From assembly GCF_023006325.1 (NCBI RefSeq), contig NZ_JAINDF010000003.1, forward strand, positions 186,001 to 250,000: DNA of 64,000 bases, written 5' to 3'. Every line of letters starts with the position of its first letter. Within the stretch, counting starts at the first letter, position 1. The position numbers were made by a program, and so were the translations under genes. Shown one piece after another: positions 47,000 through 56,932 of this stretch. The notes below the pieces were generated by a model, which was not told where the DNA came from, ran no database searches, and worked only from the letters and a program-made list of their open reading frames with translations. The stretch is from Kordiimonas marina (lineage in GTDB: Bacteria; Pseudomonadota; Alphaproteobacteria; Sphingomonadales; Kordiimonadaceae).

Positions 47000-49207
47000 G
47001 TGCCACGAAACTTCACTGCTGATCGTCTGAGCATAGCGCTTGCCGCCTTGTGTTTCACAACGGCGCTGACCGCCCCGTGCCTGGCTGTTCATGCCGACGA
47101 TTCGGCAACACACGCAGCGCCAGAAAGTGAAGACCAGATCGAGCTTACCGCCGACCAGTTGAGCTATGACGCACAAACTGGCGATATCGTCGCCCGCGGT
47201 CGCGTGCAGCTTGTCCGGGACGGCTATGTCCTGAAGGCTGGTGAAGTCCGCTATAACCAGAAAACCGGCCATGCCGAAGCGTCTGGCGCCGTAGAGCTGA
47301 CGGCCCCGGGTGGTGAACGCATCTTGTCCCCGCATGTCACGCTTGATGACAAGCTGACAAAGGCCTTCGTCGAAGATATCCGCCTCGTGATGCAGGACGG
47401 CGCCCAGGCCCGCGCGAAAAGCGGCAAGCGCGACGGAGACCGCATCACGCTCGACCATGCCGTCTATAGCCCGTGCAAAGTGTGCGACGAAAAAGGCTAT
47501 AAGGAACCGCTGTGGCAGCTAAAAGCCGTGCGCGTGGTGCATGACCGCAAGAAGCACCGGCTTTATTATAAAGATGCCTCGCTGGAAATCCTCGGCATTC
47601 CGATCCTGTGGACGCCTTATTTCTCACATCCTGATCCTACAGTGAAGAAGGCCAGCGGCTTCCTGCCGCTTGAGTTGCAGACCAGCAAGGATCTCGGCTT
47701 CGTTGTCGGCCTGCCCTACTATCAGCTGTTCAACGACAGTCAGGATATGACGATCACGCCGATCCTGACCACCAAGGAAGGCCCCGTCCTGGCGACAGAG
47801 TACCGGCAGAACCTTGGTTTCGGCCAATTCATGGCGGACGGCAGCATCACGTCCACGAACACCAACGGCACGCGGGGGCATTTCCGCTCGAGCGGCGTGT
47901 TCAACCATTCGAAACGCTGGCGCTCCACCTATCAGGTAGCGTGGGCGTCGGATGACACCTACCTGCGGCGCTACGGATTCTCGACCGCCGATACGCTGAT
48001 GAGCCAATATAAGCTCGAAGGTTTTTATGGCGCGTCCTATATCTCGGCACGCACCATGGCGTTCCAGGGCCTGCGCCTTGAAGATGTCGCCGGCAAGACA
48101 GCCTATGCCCTGCCGCTTATCGACGCCGAATATGTCGCGCCTTTCAAGCCGCTCGGCGGGACCTTCCGGGCAACCGGCAACCTGCTGGCGCTGCACCGCA
48201 GCTCCGGGCTCGATACCCAGCGCATTTCGGTTTCGGCTGACTGGCAGCGCCGCTGGATCACGCCCAAGGGCTTCGTCCTGGACGTTGACGGCCTCATCCG
48301 TACCGACGCCTATCATTATAGCGACTTGAGCGCCCCGGATGACCCTGCCTTCCTCGGCAGCTACACAACGGCGACAGACACCAACACCTCGAGCGACGTG
48401 CGCACCCTGTCGCGCCTGACCGGCACCTTGAGCTGGCCCCTTGTCAAACTGATGCAAGGTGGCAGCCAAACCATTGAGCCGATCCTGGAAATGACGGTTT
48501 CCCCGGCACGGGCGAATGCTGCCATCCCGGTCGTTGAAGACAGCCGGGCGTTCGAGCTGACCGCGCTCAACCTATTCTCAAGCGAGCGTGCCGCAGGCTA
48601 TGACCTTTGGGAGGACGGCTCCCGCCTGACCTATGGCCTGCGCTGGCGCTATGACGGCAGCGACCTGCACGCCCGTGTCATGGTTGGCCAGTCCTGGCGT
48701 ATATCCGGTAGCAATGTCATCCTTGCCCAAGGCACCGGCCTTGAAGGCACCATGTCCGATTTTGTCGGCCAGACAGAGATTTCCTACAAGGATTGGCTCG
48801 ACATCGACCACCGATACCGGCTGGATGACAAGACCATGGCCTTCCGCCGCAATGAGGTAAATCTGCGTATCGGCTCCAAAGGCCGACACTTTTCCGTTGG
48901 CTACTTCAAACTGGACCGCAGCCTCAACTTCATCAACCGGGAAGACCGTGAGGAAATTCGCGGCAACGCCCTTTTCACCATCGATAACAGCTGGCAGCTT
49001 TATGGCGGCCTGACCCAGCGCCTTAAAGGTGCCGTTATTAACGGTGTTAGTGAAGGCGCAGGTAGCGTCGACTATAATTTTGGTGTTACCTACATCAACG
49101 AATGCATCGAATTGGGCATCAGATATAAACGTTCCTTCACCAAAGACCGGGACATTGTGCCGGGGACGTCCCTTCTGTTCACCGTGAAATTAAAGAATTT
49201 GGGCTAG
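47000..49207 (+). CDS. lptD: LPS-assembly protein LptD
   Basis: Outer-membrane translocon that inserts lipopolysaccharide. 735 residues: a signal peptide (to about residue 33), an OstA/jellyroll domain (about 45-160, 'ELTADQLSYDAQTGDIVARG') and a large beta-barrel to the C-terminus. Conserved cysteines: 'SPCKVCDEKGYKEPLWQ' near the domain junction, and a Cys in INECIELGIRYKRSF close to the C-terminus; the disulfides are needed for function. GTG start. In relatives lptF and lptG usually precede it; here only a 234-bp gap to pepA does. Confidence 0.96.
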   Translation: MPRNFTADRLSIALAALCFTTALTAPCLAVHADDSATHAAPESEDQIELTADQLSYDAQTGDIVARGRVQLVRDGYVLKAGEVRYNQKTGHAEASGAVELTAPGGERILSPHVTLDDKLTKAFVEDIRLVMQDGAQARAKSGKRDGDRITLDHAVYSPCKVCDEKGYKEPLWQLKAVRVVHDRKKHRLYYKDASLEILGIPILWTPYFSHPDPTVKKASGFLPLELQTSKDLGFVVGLPYYQLFNDSQDMTITPILTTKEGPVLATEYRQNLGFGQFMADGSITSTNTNGTRGHFRSSGVFNHSKRWRSTYQVAWASDDTYLRRYGFSTADTLMSQYKLEGFYGASYISARTMAFQGLRLEDVAGKTAYALPLIDAEYVAPFKPLGGTFRATGNLLALHRSSGLDTQRISVSADWQRRWITPKGFVLDVDGLIRTDAYHYSDLSAPDDPAFLGSYTTATDTNTSSDVRTLSRLTGTLSWPLVKLMQGGSQTIEPILEMTVSPARANAAIPVVEDSRAFELTALNLFSSERAAGYDLWEDGSRLTYGLRWRYDGSDLHARVMVGQSWRISGSNVILAQGTGLEGTMSDFVGQTEISYKDWLDIDHRYRLDDKTMAFRRNEVNLRIGSKGRHFSVGYFKLDRSLNFINREDREEIRGNALFTIDNSWQLYGGLTQRLKGAVINGVSEGAGSVDYNFGVTYINECIELGIRYKRSFTKDRDIVPGTSLLFTVKLKNLG

Positions 49208-49290
49208 TGCATTGCCTCGAAAGCGTCTAAAAGGCTAACCATATTGGGGCGGAAGCGCAGCTGAAACGAGAGTGTAAACGAAGTTAGAGC

Positions 49291-50586
49291 ATGGCGAGAA
49301 TTGTAGAAAAAGCAAAGAGTTGGGTTTTATTGGGGGTATTGGGGGCGTGTCTTAGCCTGGGGGTAATCCCAAGTTTGACGCCAGTTCTCGCGCAGCAGCC
49401 CATAAACGGTATTGAAGTTCTGGTAAATGACGAACCGATTTCGAGTTTCGACATCAACCAGCGGCTCAGACTGGTTATCGCGGTCTCCGGCGGCGTTAAA
49501 TCCCAGCAAGAATTCCTGAAAGTGCGAAAGCAGGTCATCCGCTCGATGGTGGATGAACGCCTGCAGCTTCAGGAAGCCAAGAAAAATGACGTGAAAGTTG
49601 ACAACGCTCAGCTTGAAGAATTTTTCGCCCGCCGCGCCAAAGGCCTAGGCCAAACGCCCGAACAATTCGAGAAAGCGCTTAAGCAGATCGGCTCCAGCAA
49701 GAAAACCATGCTGGACCAGATGCGCGCCGAGCTGGCCTGGTCACAGCTTGTCCAGGGCAAGCTTGGGCCGTTCGTCAGCGTGTCCGACGAAGAAGTTGAC
49801 GCCTTTATCAAGCGAATCCGCGAAAACCGCGGCAAGTTTGAATACCATCTGGCTGAAATCGTCCTGCTCGTTGACAGGCCTGACCAGGAAGCCAGTGTCA
49901 AAAACAACGCAGAAGAACTGGTGAAACGTATCCGTGGCGGCGCTTCCTTTCCGAACATCGCACAGCAGCTTTCCGCCTCCTCGACCGCTGCGGTTGGGGG
50001 CGATATCGGCTGGATCACAGGTGATGACATCACTGGCCCTTATGAAACGGCTGTGAAAACCGTTCCTGTCGGCCAGATCTCGGACCCGATCCGGACACCG
50101 GGCGGCTATGTCATCATCGCCGTGCGTGACCGCCGCCGTGTCCTGACGGCCGATCCGCTTGATGCCCAGTTCGACCTGAAGCAGCTGGCCTTGGGCAAGG
50201 ATAAGGTTGCTGATGAGGCTGCCGCCAAGAAATTCGAAAGTGTTGTCGCCAATCTTCATGACACCGCCACCAAGTGTGATGCTATTGCCGATCTCGCCAA
50301 AAAGTCCGGTGCTGACGGCCCGCAAGACATCGGCACGCTGCGCTTGCGTGACCTGCAGGGCAATGTCCGTTCCCAGATCAAGGACCTGAAGGCCGGTCAA
50401 TCGACTCCGATGATGAAGATGGAGGACGGCTGGCGTGTGCTGACCGTTTGCAGCCGCAAGGAGCCGCAGGTCCAGGAACCGGACTTCGACAGCATCTATA
50501 ACCAGATCGAACAGCAACGCCTGTCCATGATGGCCCGCCGTTATTTGCGGGACCTGCGCCGCGACGCAATCGTGGACTACCGCTAA
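49291..50586 (+). CDS. surA: Periplasmic peptidyl-prolyl isomerase / chaperone SurA
   Basis: Outer-membrane protein chaperone, 431 residues. Signal region (about 5-35), SurA N domain ('NGIEVLVNDEPISSFDINQR'), then a parvulin domain (about 180-275, 'YHLAEIVLLVDRPD', 'IGWITGDDITGPYETAV'). Follows lptD by 83 bp and precedes pdxA, as in many proteobacteria. Confidence 0.93.
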   Translation: MARIVEKAKSWVLLGVLGACLSLGVIPSLTPVLAQQPINGIEVLVNDEPISSFDINQRLRLVIAVSGGVKSQQEFLKVRKQVIRSMVDERLQLQEAKKNDVKVDNAQLEEFFARRAKGLGQTPEQFEKALKQIGSSKKTMLDQMRAELAWSQLVQGKLGPFVSVSDEEVDAFIKRIRENRGKFEYHLAEIVLLVDRPDQEASVKNNAEELVKRIRGGASFPNIAQQLSASSTAAVGGDIGWITGDDITGPYETAVKTVPVGQISDPIRTPGGYVIIAVRDRRRVLTADPLDAQFDLKQLALGKDKVADEAAAKKFESVVANLHDTATKCDAIADLAKKSGADGPQDIGTLRLRDLQGNVRSQIKDLKAGQSTPMMKMEDGWRVLTVCSRKEPQVQEPDFDSIYNQIEQQRLSMMARRYLRDLRRDAIVDYR

Positions 50587-50598
50587 AAGGCACGCTTC

Positions 50599-51606
50599 AT
50601 GACAAAGGCCCCAGCCTCCGCCCCGCTGGCCCTGACAATGGGAGACCCCGCGGGCGTGGGGCCGGAACTGGCCGCACGTCTGTGGCAGGACCGGGATAAG
50701 CTAGCCCTGCCGCCATTCGTCTTTATCGGTGCGCCTGAAGCCCTCACCGCGGCTCTTCCCGACGTGCCGTACCAAGTTCTGGACGATGTCAGCGAAGCCG
50801 CAGAGGTCTTCGCCAAAGCTATCCCCGTTCTCGCGGTCCCGGTCCCAGCGCCTGTCGTCGCGGGGGAAGGCAACCCGGCAAACGGGAGCGCCGTTATCAA
50901 TGCCATCGATAAAGCCGTGGAACTCGCCCGCGCGGGTGCCGTTTCCGCCATTGTCACGGCACCGCTGCATAAGGCACTCCTCTATCAAGCCGGCTTCACC
51001 GCCCCCGGCCACACCGAGTATCTGGCGCGCCTGTGCGATCTGCCGGATGATGCATCGGTCATGATGCTGGCGACTGAAGGCCTGCGCGTGGTGCCTGTCA
51101 CCATTCATATTGCGCTCAAGGACGTGGCCAAGAAGCTGACGGCAGATGCCATCATCCATGCAGGAAGGGCAACCGCCGCCGACCTCCGGGACCGCTTCGG
51201 CATCAAGACCCCGCGCCTTGCCGTGGCCGCGCTTAACCCGCACGCGGGCGAATCCGGCGCCATGGGCATGGAGGAAGCCACCCATATCCAGCCGGCTATC
51301 TGGGCCTTGAAGGACGACGGGATTGACGTCACCGGCCCCCTGCCCGCTGACACGCTCTTCCATGCCGATGCCCGCCAAAACTATGACGCCGTGCTGTGCA
51401 TGTATCACGACCAGGCGCTGATCCCGCTTAAGACGCTGGATTTTTGGGGTGGCGTGAATATCACGCTTGGCCTGCCGATTATCCGGACATCACCCGACCA
51501 CGGCACTGCGTTTGACCTTGCAGGCAAAGGTATCGCCCGCACGGACAGTATGCTCGCCGCGATCCGCATGGCGGCCGAAATGGCGACCACGGAGGAGCAA
51601 GCATGA
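50599..51606 (+). CDS. pdxA: 4-Hydroxythreonine-4-phosphate dehydrogenase
   Basis: Pyridoxal-phosphate synthesis, DXP-dependent route. 335 residues; '[18 protein letters not shown]' opens the fold, and the metal histidines lie in 'APGHTEYL', '[13 protein letters not shown]' and '[13 protein letters not shown]'. Four-base ATGA overlap with rsmA; follows surA by 12 bp. Confidence 0.97.
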   Translation: MTKAPASAPLALTMGDPAGVGPELAARLWQDRDKLALPPFVFIGAPEALTAALPDVPYQVLDDVSEAAEVFAKAIPVLAVPVPAPVVAGEGNPANGSAVINAIDKAVELARAGAVSAIVTAPLHKALLYQAGFTAPGHTEYLARLCDLPDDASVMMLATEGLRVVPVTIHIALKDVAKKLTADAIIHAGRATAADLRDRFGIKTPRLAVAALNPHAGESGAMGMEEATHIQPAIWALKDDGIDVTGPLPADTLFHADARQNYDAVLCMYHDQALIPLKTLDFWGGVNITLGLPIIRTSPDHGTAFDLAGKGIARTDSMLAAIRMAAEMATTEEQA

Positions 51607-52463
51607 CCGACACGCTGCCGCCGCTTCGTGAGGTCATTCGCGAATATGACCTGCGCGCCAAGAAGAATTTCGGCCAGAACTTCCTTCTGGACCTCAACCT
51701 CACCAGCAAGATCGCCCGCATCCCCGGCGATATTTCCGATAGCGTCATGTATGAGGTCGGCCCTGGCCCCGGCGGCCTGACGCGCGGGCTTCTCATGTCC
51801 GGCGCGAAGCGCGTTGTCGCGGTTGAGATGGACAGCCGCTGCCTGCCCGCGCTCGCTGACATTTCAGCGGCCTATGACGACCGTCTGACTGTCCATAACG
51901 CCGACGCGCTTGAGGTGGACGAACTAGCGCTTATCAACCCTGAACCGGGTGAGAAGCTGAGGATCGCCTCCAACCTGCCTTACAATGTCGGCACCATGCT
52001 GCTGATCAAATGGCTGACGCTCGATGAGTGGCGGCCCTGGTATGCCTCGCTCACGCTGATGTTCCAGCGCGAGGTGGCGGAGCGCATTGTTGCGGGGCCC
52101 GGCACCAAGGCCTATGGCCGCCTGTCCGTGCTGGCACAGTGGCGCGGCAAGGTCCGGATCGCGCTCAATGTCCCCGCTGCGGCCTTTACGCCGCCGCCCA
52201 AGGTCGCAAGTGCGGTCATCCATTTCGAACCAATGGACCCCATTGACCCCACCGTGAAACTCAGCGACCTCGAACTGGTGGTCGAGCGCGCCTTCAACCA
52301 GCGGCGCAAAATGCTGCGCGCCAGCCTCAAAGGGCTTCCCGTGGATGCGCTGGCCCTTCTGGAAAAAGCAGGGATTGAGCCGACCCTGAGGGCCGAAAAT
52401 ATCAGCGTGGCAGACTTTGTCCGCCTCACCCGCTGTTTTGCCGAGATGAAAAGCCAGGCTTAA
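51603..52463 (+). CDS. rsmA: 16S rRNA dimethyladenosine transferase RsmA (KsgA)
   Basis: Dimethylates two adjacent adenines near the 3' end of 16S rRNA. 286 residues with SAM motif I '[14 protein letters not shown]', the catalytic SNLPYNVGT (NLPY) and '[18 protein letters not shown]' at the N-terminus. Its last four bases (52460-52463) overlap the end of gmk, which comes from the opposite strand. Confidence 0.97.
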   Translation: MTDTLPPLREVIREYDLRAKKNFGQNFLLDLNLTSKIARIPGDISDSVMYEVGPGPGGLTRGLLMSGAKRVVAVEMDSRCLPALADISAAYDDRLTVHNADALEVDELALINPEPGEKLRIASNLPYNVGTMLLIKWLTLDEWRPWYASLTLMFQREVAERIVAGPGTKAYGRLSVLAQWRGKVRIALNVPAAAFTPPPKVASAVIHFEPMDPIDPTVKLSDLELVVERAFNQRRKMLRASLKGLPVDALALLEKAGIEPTLRAENISVADFVRLTRCFAEMKSQA

Positions 52464-53116
52464 GCCCGGCTTTCCGCATCATCGATAAGCTTGCGGGCAA
52501 ATTCCGCGATCCCGGTCTGACGGCGCCGGCGCTTGCGCTCGGCTTGCAGGATGGTCTTCAGTTCCGCGAAAGTCTCATCCAGGTCGTCATTCACCAGAAC
52601 ATAGTCATATTCGTTCCAGTGGCTGATCTCACTGCCCGCCTGCGCCATACGCTTGCGGACGGTTTCATCGCTATCCTGCGCCCGGGTGTGCAGGCGGCGT
52701 TCCAGCGCATCGATGCTCGGCGGCAGGATGAAGATACGCACAAGATCCTGAGACGCATTCTGTTCCAGCTGCTGGGTGCCCTGCCAGTCGATATCGAACA
52801 CAACGTCCTTGCCCTGGTTCAGCGCGTCCTGCACCGGACCGCGCGGTGTGCCGTAGCGGTTCTCGAACACGACGGCATGTTCCAGCAGTTCATTATGTTC
52901 CATCATCTCGCGGAAGCGGTCATGGCTGACGAAAAAGTAATCCTTACCGTCCACCTCACCGGGCCGCGGCTCCCGCGTGGTGGCGGAAACGGACATGACC
53001 ATATTGCCTCCCTCTTCCGCCAGAAGCCGGCGCGTCAGGGTGGTTTTTCCGGCGCCCGAAGGCGACGACATCACAAGCATCAAACCCCGACGGGCATGGA
53101 TCGTGTTCTCAGTCAT
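52460..53116 (-). CDS. gmk: Guanylate kinase
   Basis: Phosphorylates GMP to GDP. 218 residues with P-loop '[16 protein letters not shown]' and '[20 protein letters not shown]', the GMP-binding loop, and '[15 protein letters not shown]'. It lies 12 bp behind yicC on the minus strand, the standard alphaproteobacterial order with mltG. Confidence 0.97.
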   Translation of the reverse strand: MTENTIHARRGLMLVMSSPSGAGKTTLTRRLLAEEGGNMVMSVSATTREPRPGEVDGKDYFFVSHDRFREMMEHNELLEHAVVFENRYGTPRGPVQDALNQGKDVVFDIDWQGTQQLEQNASQDLVRIFILPPSIDALERRLHTRAQDSDETVRKRMAQAGSEISHWNEYDYVLVNDDLDETFAELKTILQAERKRRRRQTGIAEFARKLIDDAESRA

Positions 53117-53127
53117 ATATGGTCCTG

Positions 53128-54015
53128 CTATTCGATATTCTGAATTTGCTCACGGAATTGGTCGATCAGGACCTTCAGGTCAAGTCCAATTTTCGTCAGC
53201 ACATTATCGCCGGACTTGGAACAGAGCGTATTGGCCTCACGGTTGAATTCCTGACACAGGAAATCGAGCCGGCGGCCGACAGGTTTATCTTCAGCCAGAA
53301 GCCTGCGGGCTTCCTCCACATGGCTATCGAGCCGGTCCAGCTCTTCCTGCACATCGGCTTTCACGGCCATAAGCGCCACTTCCTGCGCGAGCCGCTCTTC
53401 AGAGACCGGTTTGTCATTCTTCGCAAGCTTGGCCAGCTGCTGGCTGAACCGCGCCTGCATCCCTTCGAGCCTGTCCCCGGCGGCGGCCCTCGCCGCTTTG
53501 GCCAGGCGCTCAATATCGGCGAGTTGGCCTTCGAGCACTGTCTGCAGCCTTGCCCCTTCTTGGGCGCGGGCGGATTTAAGCGCATCGAGGAGCTCATCGA
53601 AACTTTTGCTCAGATCCGCCTCAAGGGCAGCCTTCTCATCTTCGTCCATTTCACGGGTGGTAACGTCAACCACCCCTTTCACTGCCAGCAGACCATCAAG
53701 CCGGGCCGGTTCAACGCCGGGCCGGTGAGTATATTTCGCAGCGAGCGCCAACAGCGCTTCCAGCCGCTCCTCATTGATGACCAGTGCACCTTCATCGCCA
53801 TCTATGCTGACGGACAGGGTTACGAAAACAGACCCGCGAGTCAGATAGTCGGCCGCCCGCTTCTTGATCGTCAGGTCAAAGCCATCGATAAGCCCCGGCA
53901 GCTTGGTCCGGACTTCAAGGCCCTTGTTGTTGACGCTTTTGATTTCCCAGTTCCAGCGGCAACCAGCCCCTTCCCCTGCTGCGCGGGCAAAGCCTGTCAT
54001 GCTCATCAGCGCCAT
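53128..54015 (-). CDS. YicC/YloC-family endoribonuclease
   Basis: A 295-residue protein with 'MSMTGFARAAGEGAGCRWNW' at the N-terminus and 'KIGLDLKVLIDQFREQIQN' at the C-terminus, hallmarks of the YicC family. E. coli YicC is reported as an endoribonuclease that acts on small-RNA targets. The coiled-coil middle part (about 130-240) is Glu/Ala/Leu rich. Start ATG with GAGGAAAGG upstream; a second ATG four codons in is possible. Confidence 0.94.
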   Translation of the reverse strand: MALMSMTGFARAAGEGAGCRWNWEIKSVNNKGLEVRTKLPGLIDGFDLTIKKRAADYLTRGSVFVTLSVSIDGDEGALVINEERLEALLALAAKYTHRPGVEPARLDGLLAVKGVVDVTTREMDEDEKAALEADLSKSFDELLDALKSARAQEGARLQTVLEGQLADIERLAKAARAAAGDRLEGMQARFSQQLAKLAKNDKPVSEERLAQEVALMAVKADVQEELDRLDSHVEEARRLLAEDKPVGRRLDFLCQEFNREANTLCSKSGDNVLTKIGLDLKVLIDQFREQIQNIE

Positions 54016-54090
54016 AGAGTGTCCCTTTCCTCAAAATAATGCCGGACTATAGCCGCAAGCCATGCAGCGTTGCACGTCTTAATCGGCCCT

Positions 54091-55074
54091 TTAGCGCCTT
54101 TTTTGCTGGTGGTGCCGCCAGCGGGCGACGTTGCGGTTATGGGCCCTCAGGGTACTGGCAAAAGCGTGTCCCCCGGTTCCATCAGCCACGAAATAGAGAT
54201 AATTCACATCGGCTGGGTGCAGCACGGCTTCAAGCGCGGCTTTGCCTGGGTTGGCAATCGGCGTCGGCGGCAGGCCCGCAATACGGTAGGTATTATAGGG
54301 CGTCTCTTCACGGAGGTCCGCACTCGTCAGCGCCCGGTCGAGCGGAAGACCGCCGGTGAGACCGTAGCTGACCGTCGGGTCGGACTGCAACCGCATTCCC
54401 TTTTTCATCCGGTTGACAAAAACGGCAGCCACCAAGGGCCGCTCGGACGGCACGCCGGTTTCCTTCTCAACGATTGAGGCAAGAATAAGCGCCTGTTCCG
54501 GGTCCTCGAACGGCAAATCTGCAGCCCGTGTCTGCCACAGGGACAGGAGTTCTTTGTTCATCGCCCCCTGCATCCGGTGGACAAGCGACTTGGCGTTATC
54601 GCCGCGCTCATAGAAATATGTGTCCGGCAGCACAGACCCTTCCTTGATCGAGACATCGTCCCCACCCTCAAGCCCGAACGCCGAGGAGAGAAGCGCCTTC
54701 ACCTCAGCCGCAGACAGACCTTCCGGGATAACCAGATGGCGCTGATACCGCTCCTGCTTCTGGATTTTGCTGAGGACATCGGTCAAGCGGGTGCCGGGGG
54801 CGATTTCATACTCACCAGCGTAGAGAGAACGCTCGAGACCACGCAAGCGGACCGCCGCCTTGAATTGCCACGGCGCCCGGACCAGGTCGTCACGCGCGGC
54901 CTGATAAGATGCCTTCAGGAGGCCCGAGCCTGATGGGATATAATAATAGACCGTCTTCTTCGCCGGGATGGGACTATCGCTCACATACCGGACGATGCCA
55001 AACCACAGACAAATGCCAACAGCCGCATACGCGGCCACTAGCACTATCCCAATGAAAAACCGGCTTCGGATCAT
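54091..55074 (-). CDS. mltG: Endolytic murein transglycosylase MltG
   Basis: Cuts nascent glycan strands and sets their length; 327 residues with one N-terminal membrane helix (about 7-27). The catalytic Glu is in 'LASIVEKETGVPSERP' and the neighbouring signature is 'GMRLQSDPTVSYG' with NTYRIAGLPPTPIANPG. It follows fabF on the minus strand with a 64-bp gap, the usual fab-mltG-yicC-gmk order. Confidence 0.97.
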   Translation of the reverse strand: MIRSRFFIGIVLVAAYAAVGICLWFGIVRYVSDSPIPAKKTVYYYIPSGSGLLKASYQAARDDLVRAPWQFKAAVRLRGLERSLYAGEYEIAPGTRLTDVLSKIQKQERYQRHLVIPEGLSAAEVKALLSSAFGLEGGDDVSIKEGSVLPDTYFYERGDNAKSLVHRMQGAMNKELLSLWQTRAADLPFEDPEQALILASIVEKETGVPSERPLVAAVFVNRMKKGMRLQSDPTVSYGLTGGLPLDRALTSADLREETPYNTYRIAGLPPTPIANPGKAALEAVLHPADVNYLYFVADGTGGHAFASTLRAHNRNVARWRHHQQKRR

Positions 55075-55138
55075 GCCCCTAGCCTATCAGGCGTTGGGGC
55101 CGGTCCAAAGCCGGTCTTTATTATCGGAGTAGCGAAAA

Positions 55139-56410
55139 TTAGTCGCCGTTGTATTCCCGCACCACTAGGGAAGCGTTTGTACCGCCGAAACCAAAGCTGT
55201 TCGAAAGAGCGGCTTTCACTTTGCGTTCCTGCGCAACCAGCGGCACCAGGTCAATACCGTCACAACCTTCGGCGCGTTCATGCAGGTTCAGGGTCGGCGG
55301 AACGACTCCTTCATTGATGGCCTTGATGCAGAAGATGGCCTCCACAGCCCCCGCGGCACCCAGCAGGTGTCCGATCGACGATTTGGTCGAAGACATGGCA
55401 ACCTTGTTGGCCGCGTCACCCAGAAGGCGTTTGACCGCGCCGAATTCAATCGGGTCACCGACCGGCGTCGAGGTGCCGTGCGCATTGATATAATCCAGGT
55501 CTTCAGCGTTCAAGCCGGCCCGCTTGAGAGCGGCCTGCATGGAGCGGAAACCGCCATTGCCATCCGGCGCAGGTGCCGTGGCGTGATAGGCATCGCCCGA
55601 CATGCCGTAGCCGACAATTTCACCATAGATTTTAGCGCCGCGCTTTTTCGCGTGCTCAAGCTCTTCCAGGATTACAATGCCCGCGCCTTCACCCATGACG
55701 AAACCGTCATGACCTTTGTCCCACGGACGGGACGCTTCTTCCGGCGTGTCGTTATATTTGGTCGACAGCGCTTTGGCCTGGCTGAAACCAGCGTAGCCGA
55801 TGCCGCAGATCGAAGCTTCGGTACCGCCTGCAACCATGACATCCGCGTCATCCAGCGCAATCAGACGGGCCGCATCACCGATGGCGTGCGCGCCGGTCGA
55901 ACAGGCGGTGACAACCGCATGGTTCGGGCCCTTGAAACCGTATTTGATCGAAACGTTGCCGGACGCGAGGTTGATGATGGAGCCTGCGATGAAGTGCGGA
56001 CTGACCTTGCGCACGCCGCGCTCATTGAGCACGAGCGACATATCCGAAATCCACTTCAGGCCGCCGATGCCCGCACCGATCATGACACCGGTCCGCAGGC
56101 ATTCTTCCTCGCCCGGCGCTTCCCAGCCGGAATCCCGGATGGCTTGCGTCGCCGCAGCCATGCCGAACAGGATGAAAGTATCGACGCGGCGCTGTTCACG
56201 CGCATCCATCCAGTCATCCGGGTTGAATGTGCCCTCAGTGCCGTCACCCAGCTTAACTTCACAGCCAATTTTGCAGGGGAAGTCAGTGGTATCGAACAAA
56301 GTTACCGGCCCAGCACCGGAGCGGCCTTCAATAAGGCGATTCCAGGTCTCATCGACGCCGCAAGCGAGCGGCGACACCATGCCCAAACCTGTCACTACTA
56401 CACGTCTCAT
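55139..56410 (-). CDS. fabF: Beta-ketoacyl-ACP synthase II
   Basis: Elongates acyl-ACP with malonyl-ACP. 423 residues; active-site Cys in VVTACSTGAHAIGD, histidines in 'YINAHGTSTPVGD' and SSTKSSIGHLLGAAG. Starts 'RRVVVTGLGMVSPLACGVD'. Lies behind acpP, separated by a terminator-like hairpin that could lower its expression relative to acpP. Confidence 0.98.
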   Translation of the reverse strand: MRRVVVTGLGMVSPLACGVDETWNRLIEGRSGAGPVTLFDTTDFPCKIGCEVKLGDGTEGTFNPDDWMDAREQRRVDTFILFGMAAATQAIRDSGWEAPGEEECLRTGVMIGAGIGGLKWISDMSLVLNERGVRKVSPHFIAGSIINLASGNVSIKYGFKGPNHAVVTACSTGAHAIGDAARLIALDDADVMVAGGTEASICGIGYAGFSQAKALSTKYNDTPEEASRPWDKGHDGFVMGEGAGIVILEELEHAKKRGAKIYGEIVGYGMSGDAYHATAPAPDGNGGFRSMQAALKRAGLNAEDLDYINAHGTSTPVGDPIEFGAVKRLLGDAANKVAMSSTKSSIGHLLGAAGAVEAIFCIKAINEGVVPPTLNLHERAEGCDGIDLVPLVAQERKVKAALSNSFGFGGTNASLVVREYNGD

Positions 56411-56459
56411 CGGTCGTTCCTCAAATTTCTATCTTGCAGCCCAAATGCTGACAGAAAAT

Positions 56460-56502
56460 CAAAAGGGCAACAGCCCAACCCAACCGGCCCGGCTGTTGCC
56501 CT
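56460..56502 (-). terminator. Terminator or attenuator between acpP and fabF
   Basis: A 12-bp stem AGGGCAACAGCC / GGCTGTTGCCCT with a 15-nt loop, followed on the minus strand by TTTTGATTTTC. It follows acpP by about 20 bp and stands 50 bp before fabF, so it probably ends a share of acpP transcripts. Confidence 0.75.
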
Positions 56503-56522
56503 ATTTTAATAGCAGATCCGGC

Positions 56523-56756
56523 TTAGGAATTCGCGCTGATATAATCGATCGCGTCCTTGACGGTCTGAATTTTTTCAGCCGCGTCATCGGGGATCTCGAT
56601 GCCGAATTCTTCTTCAAACGCCATCACCAGTTCAACGGTGTCCAGGCTGTCAGCGCCCAGATCATCAATAAAGCTGGCAGTGTCGGTTACTTTATCTTCG
56701 TCAACACCCAGGTGCTCGACTACGATCTTTTTCACCTTGTCGGCGATTTCGCTCAT
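56523..56756 (-). CDS. acpP: Acyl carrier protein
   Basis: 77 residues. The phosphopantetheine Ser is in [16 protein letters not shown], the universal motif. '[18 protein letters not shown]' closes it. Between fabG and fabF, in the standard order. The 176-bp gap upstream probably carries its own promoter and a long inverted repeat. Confidence 0.99.
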   Translation of the reverse strand: MSEIADKVKKIVVEHLGVDEDKVTDTASFIDDLGADSLDTVELVMAFEEEFGIEIPDDAAEKIQTVKDAIDYISANS

Positions 56757-56871
56757 TGCTCATTTCCTCGTTCTTAACACCGTATAGCAAGGGATATGCC
56801 CTTGAACTATTACCCCTAACGTGCGGCAGGCTGCCAAATCTTTAGCCAGATCGCCCGTATCGAGGGTGCTC

Positions 56872-56908
56872 GTAACATAGTTTCCCCTGTTTGAGAAGCC
56901 TATGTTAC
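56872..56908. repeat. Inverted repeat GTAACATAG...CTATGTTAC in the fabG-acpP gap
   Basis: Nine-base perfect arms at 56872-56880 and 56900-56908, 19-base spacer. A second small palindrome GCGCATAAATGCGC (56918-56931) overlaps the fabG stop region. The arms lack a U-tract, so an operator, or an RNA structure in the leader, is as likely as a terminator. Confidence 0.5.
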
Positions 56909-56932
56909 GCATTTGAAGCGCATAAATGCGCC

